From the NCBI RefSeq assembly GCF_022899935.1, contig NZ_JALJCJ010000008.1, positions 124,001 through 188,000 of the forward strand: 64,000 bases of DNA, written 5' to 3'. The translations under genes and the position numbers were made by a program. Positions 63,883 through 64,000 of this stretch are shown here, one piece after another; position 1 is the stretch's first letter, and each line of letters begins with the position of its first letter. The stretch comes from Shinella curvata (GTDB lineage Bacteria > Pseudomonadota > Alphaproteobacteria > Rhizobiales > Rhizobiaceae). Below the pieces are notes generated by a model that saw only the letters and a program-made list of their open reading frames with translations, did not search any database and was not told the origin of the DNA.

Positions 63883-64000
63883 TCAGGCTGCAGGGCGCCC
63901 GTAGCGCGCCATTGTCGTCTTGAACATGTCGAGGAAGCGTCGGCCGTCGAGGTCGGTGCCGATCCGGGTGGTTTTCGGGCCGTCGCCGCCGGGGAGGATC
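63883..64000 (-). CDS. Nucleoside hydrolase, C-terminal fragment (cut by window edge)
   Basis: Only the last 38 codons are inside the window. They read L-P-G-G-D-G-P-K-T-T-R-I-G-T-D-L-D-G-R-R-F, then F-L-D-M-F, the usual C-terminal D-x-D-x-x-R-F-x-x-x-F ending of nucleoside hydrolases, also seen at the end of the adjacent gene. The stop is at 63883-63885. It appears to be a tandem paralogue of the 62947-63870 gene. Confidence 0.75.
   Translation of the reverse strand, partial: ILPGGDGPKTTRIGTDLDGRRFLDMFKTTMARYGRPAA

Overview
The window is GC-rich, densely coding DNA with short intergenic gaps. Its gene content is typical of a soil or plant-associated alphaproteobacterium, most likely of the Rhizobiaceae/Hyphomicrobiales type. 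That assignment is an inference from many ABC importers with orphan solute-binding proteins, GlxA-type AraC regulators, short-chain dehydrogenases and degraded IS21, RHS and carbamoylase remnants. No rRNA, tRNA or CRISPR array was seen.

Layout. (1) 1-8098, + strand: a tight five-gene operon of unrecognised function. Three large paralogues are built from about 90-residue beta-type repeats, and the other two genes encode an orphan 304-aa protein and a protein with a C39/papain-like Cys-His-Asn arrangement. This is the best candidate for an undescribed system. (2) 8370-16281, - strand: a betaine/carnitine-type ABC importer (binding protein, ATPase, double-length permease), a GlxA-type regulator, an orphan family 5 binding protein and an SDR. 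(3) 16387-25182, + strand: a GbdR/CdhR-like regulator, then an eight-gene quaternary-amine catabolic operon. It holds a CntA/YeaW-like Rieske oxygenase, two SDRs, a beta-keto acid cleavage enzyme, an aldehyde dehydrogenase, L-carnitine dehydrogenase, and a separate flavoprotein reductase and 2Fe-2S ferredoxin. (4) 25460-30706: a 1345-aa RTX/cadherin-like secreted protein divergent from a LuxR-type regulator. (5) 30830-38446: a two-component system divergent from an RND efflux pump, bracketed by a decayed M20 carbamoylase fragment and a decayed IS21 istB fragment. (6) 38454-44329: a dihydropyrimidinase, a class V aminotransferase and a polar amino acid ABC importer, with a divergent FadR-type regulator and a 33-bp operator-like palindrome. 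(7) 44545-49130: a CocE-like hydrolase, a second family 5 binding protein and a divergent HTH regulator, followed by an RHS pseudogene. (8) 49740-53568: a hypothetical protein, a Fic protein preceded by two identical-architecture palindromes, and a CSS/EAL cyclic-di-GMP phosphodiesterase. (9) 53992-57446, - strand: a flotillin / YqiJ-like / PspA membrane-stress operon whose PspA frame is extended upstream by a TnpB N-terminal-like domain. (10) 57783-60242: a TetR regulator, an alpha/beta hydrolase and an SDR. (11) 60551-64000, - strand: L-2-hydroxyglutarate oxidase, a sugar/nucleoside-type ABC ATPase and two tandem nucleoside hydrolases, the last one cut by the window edge.

How the genes work together. 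Regions 2 and 3 read as one uptake-and-catabolism locus for carnitine or a related trimethylammonium compound, with two GlxA-type regulators and a 105-bp divergent promoter. Region 6 reads as uptake plus ring-opening of a cyclic amide or pyrimidine. Region 9 is a conserved envelope-stress module with an apparently acquired N-terminal extension. Functions in region 1 cannot be assigned from sequence alone.
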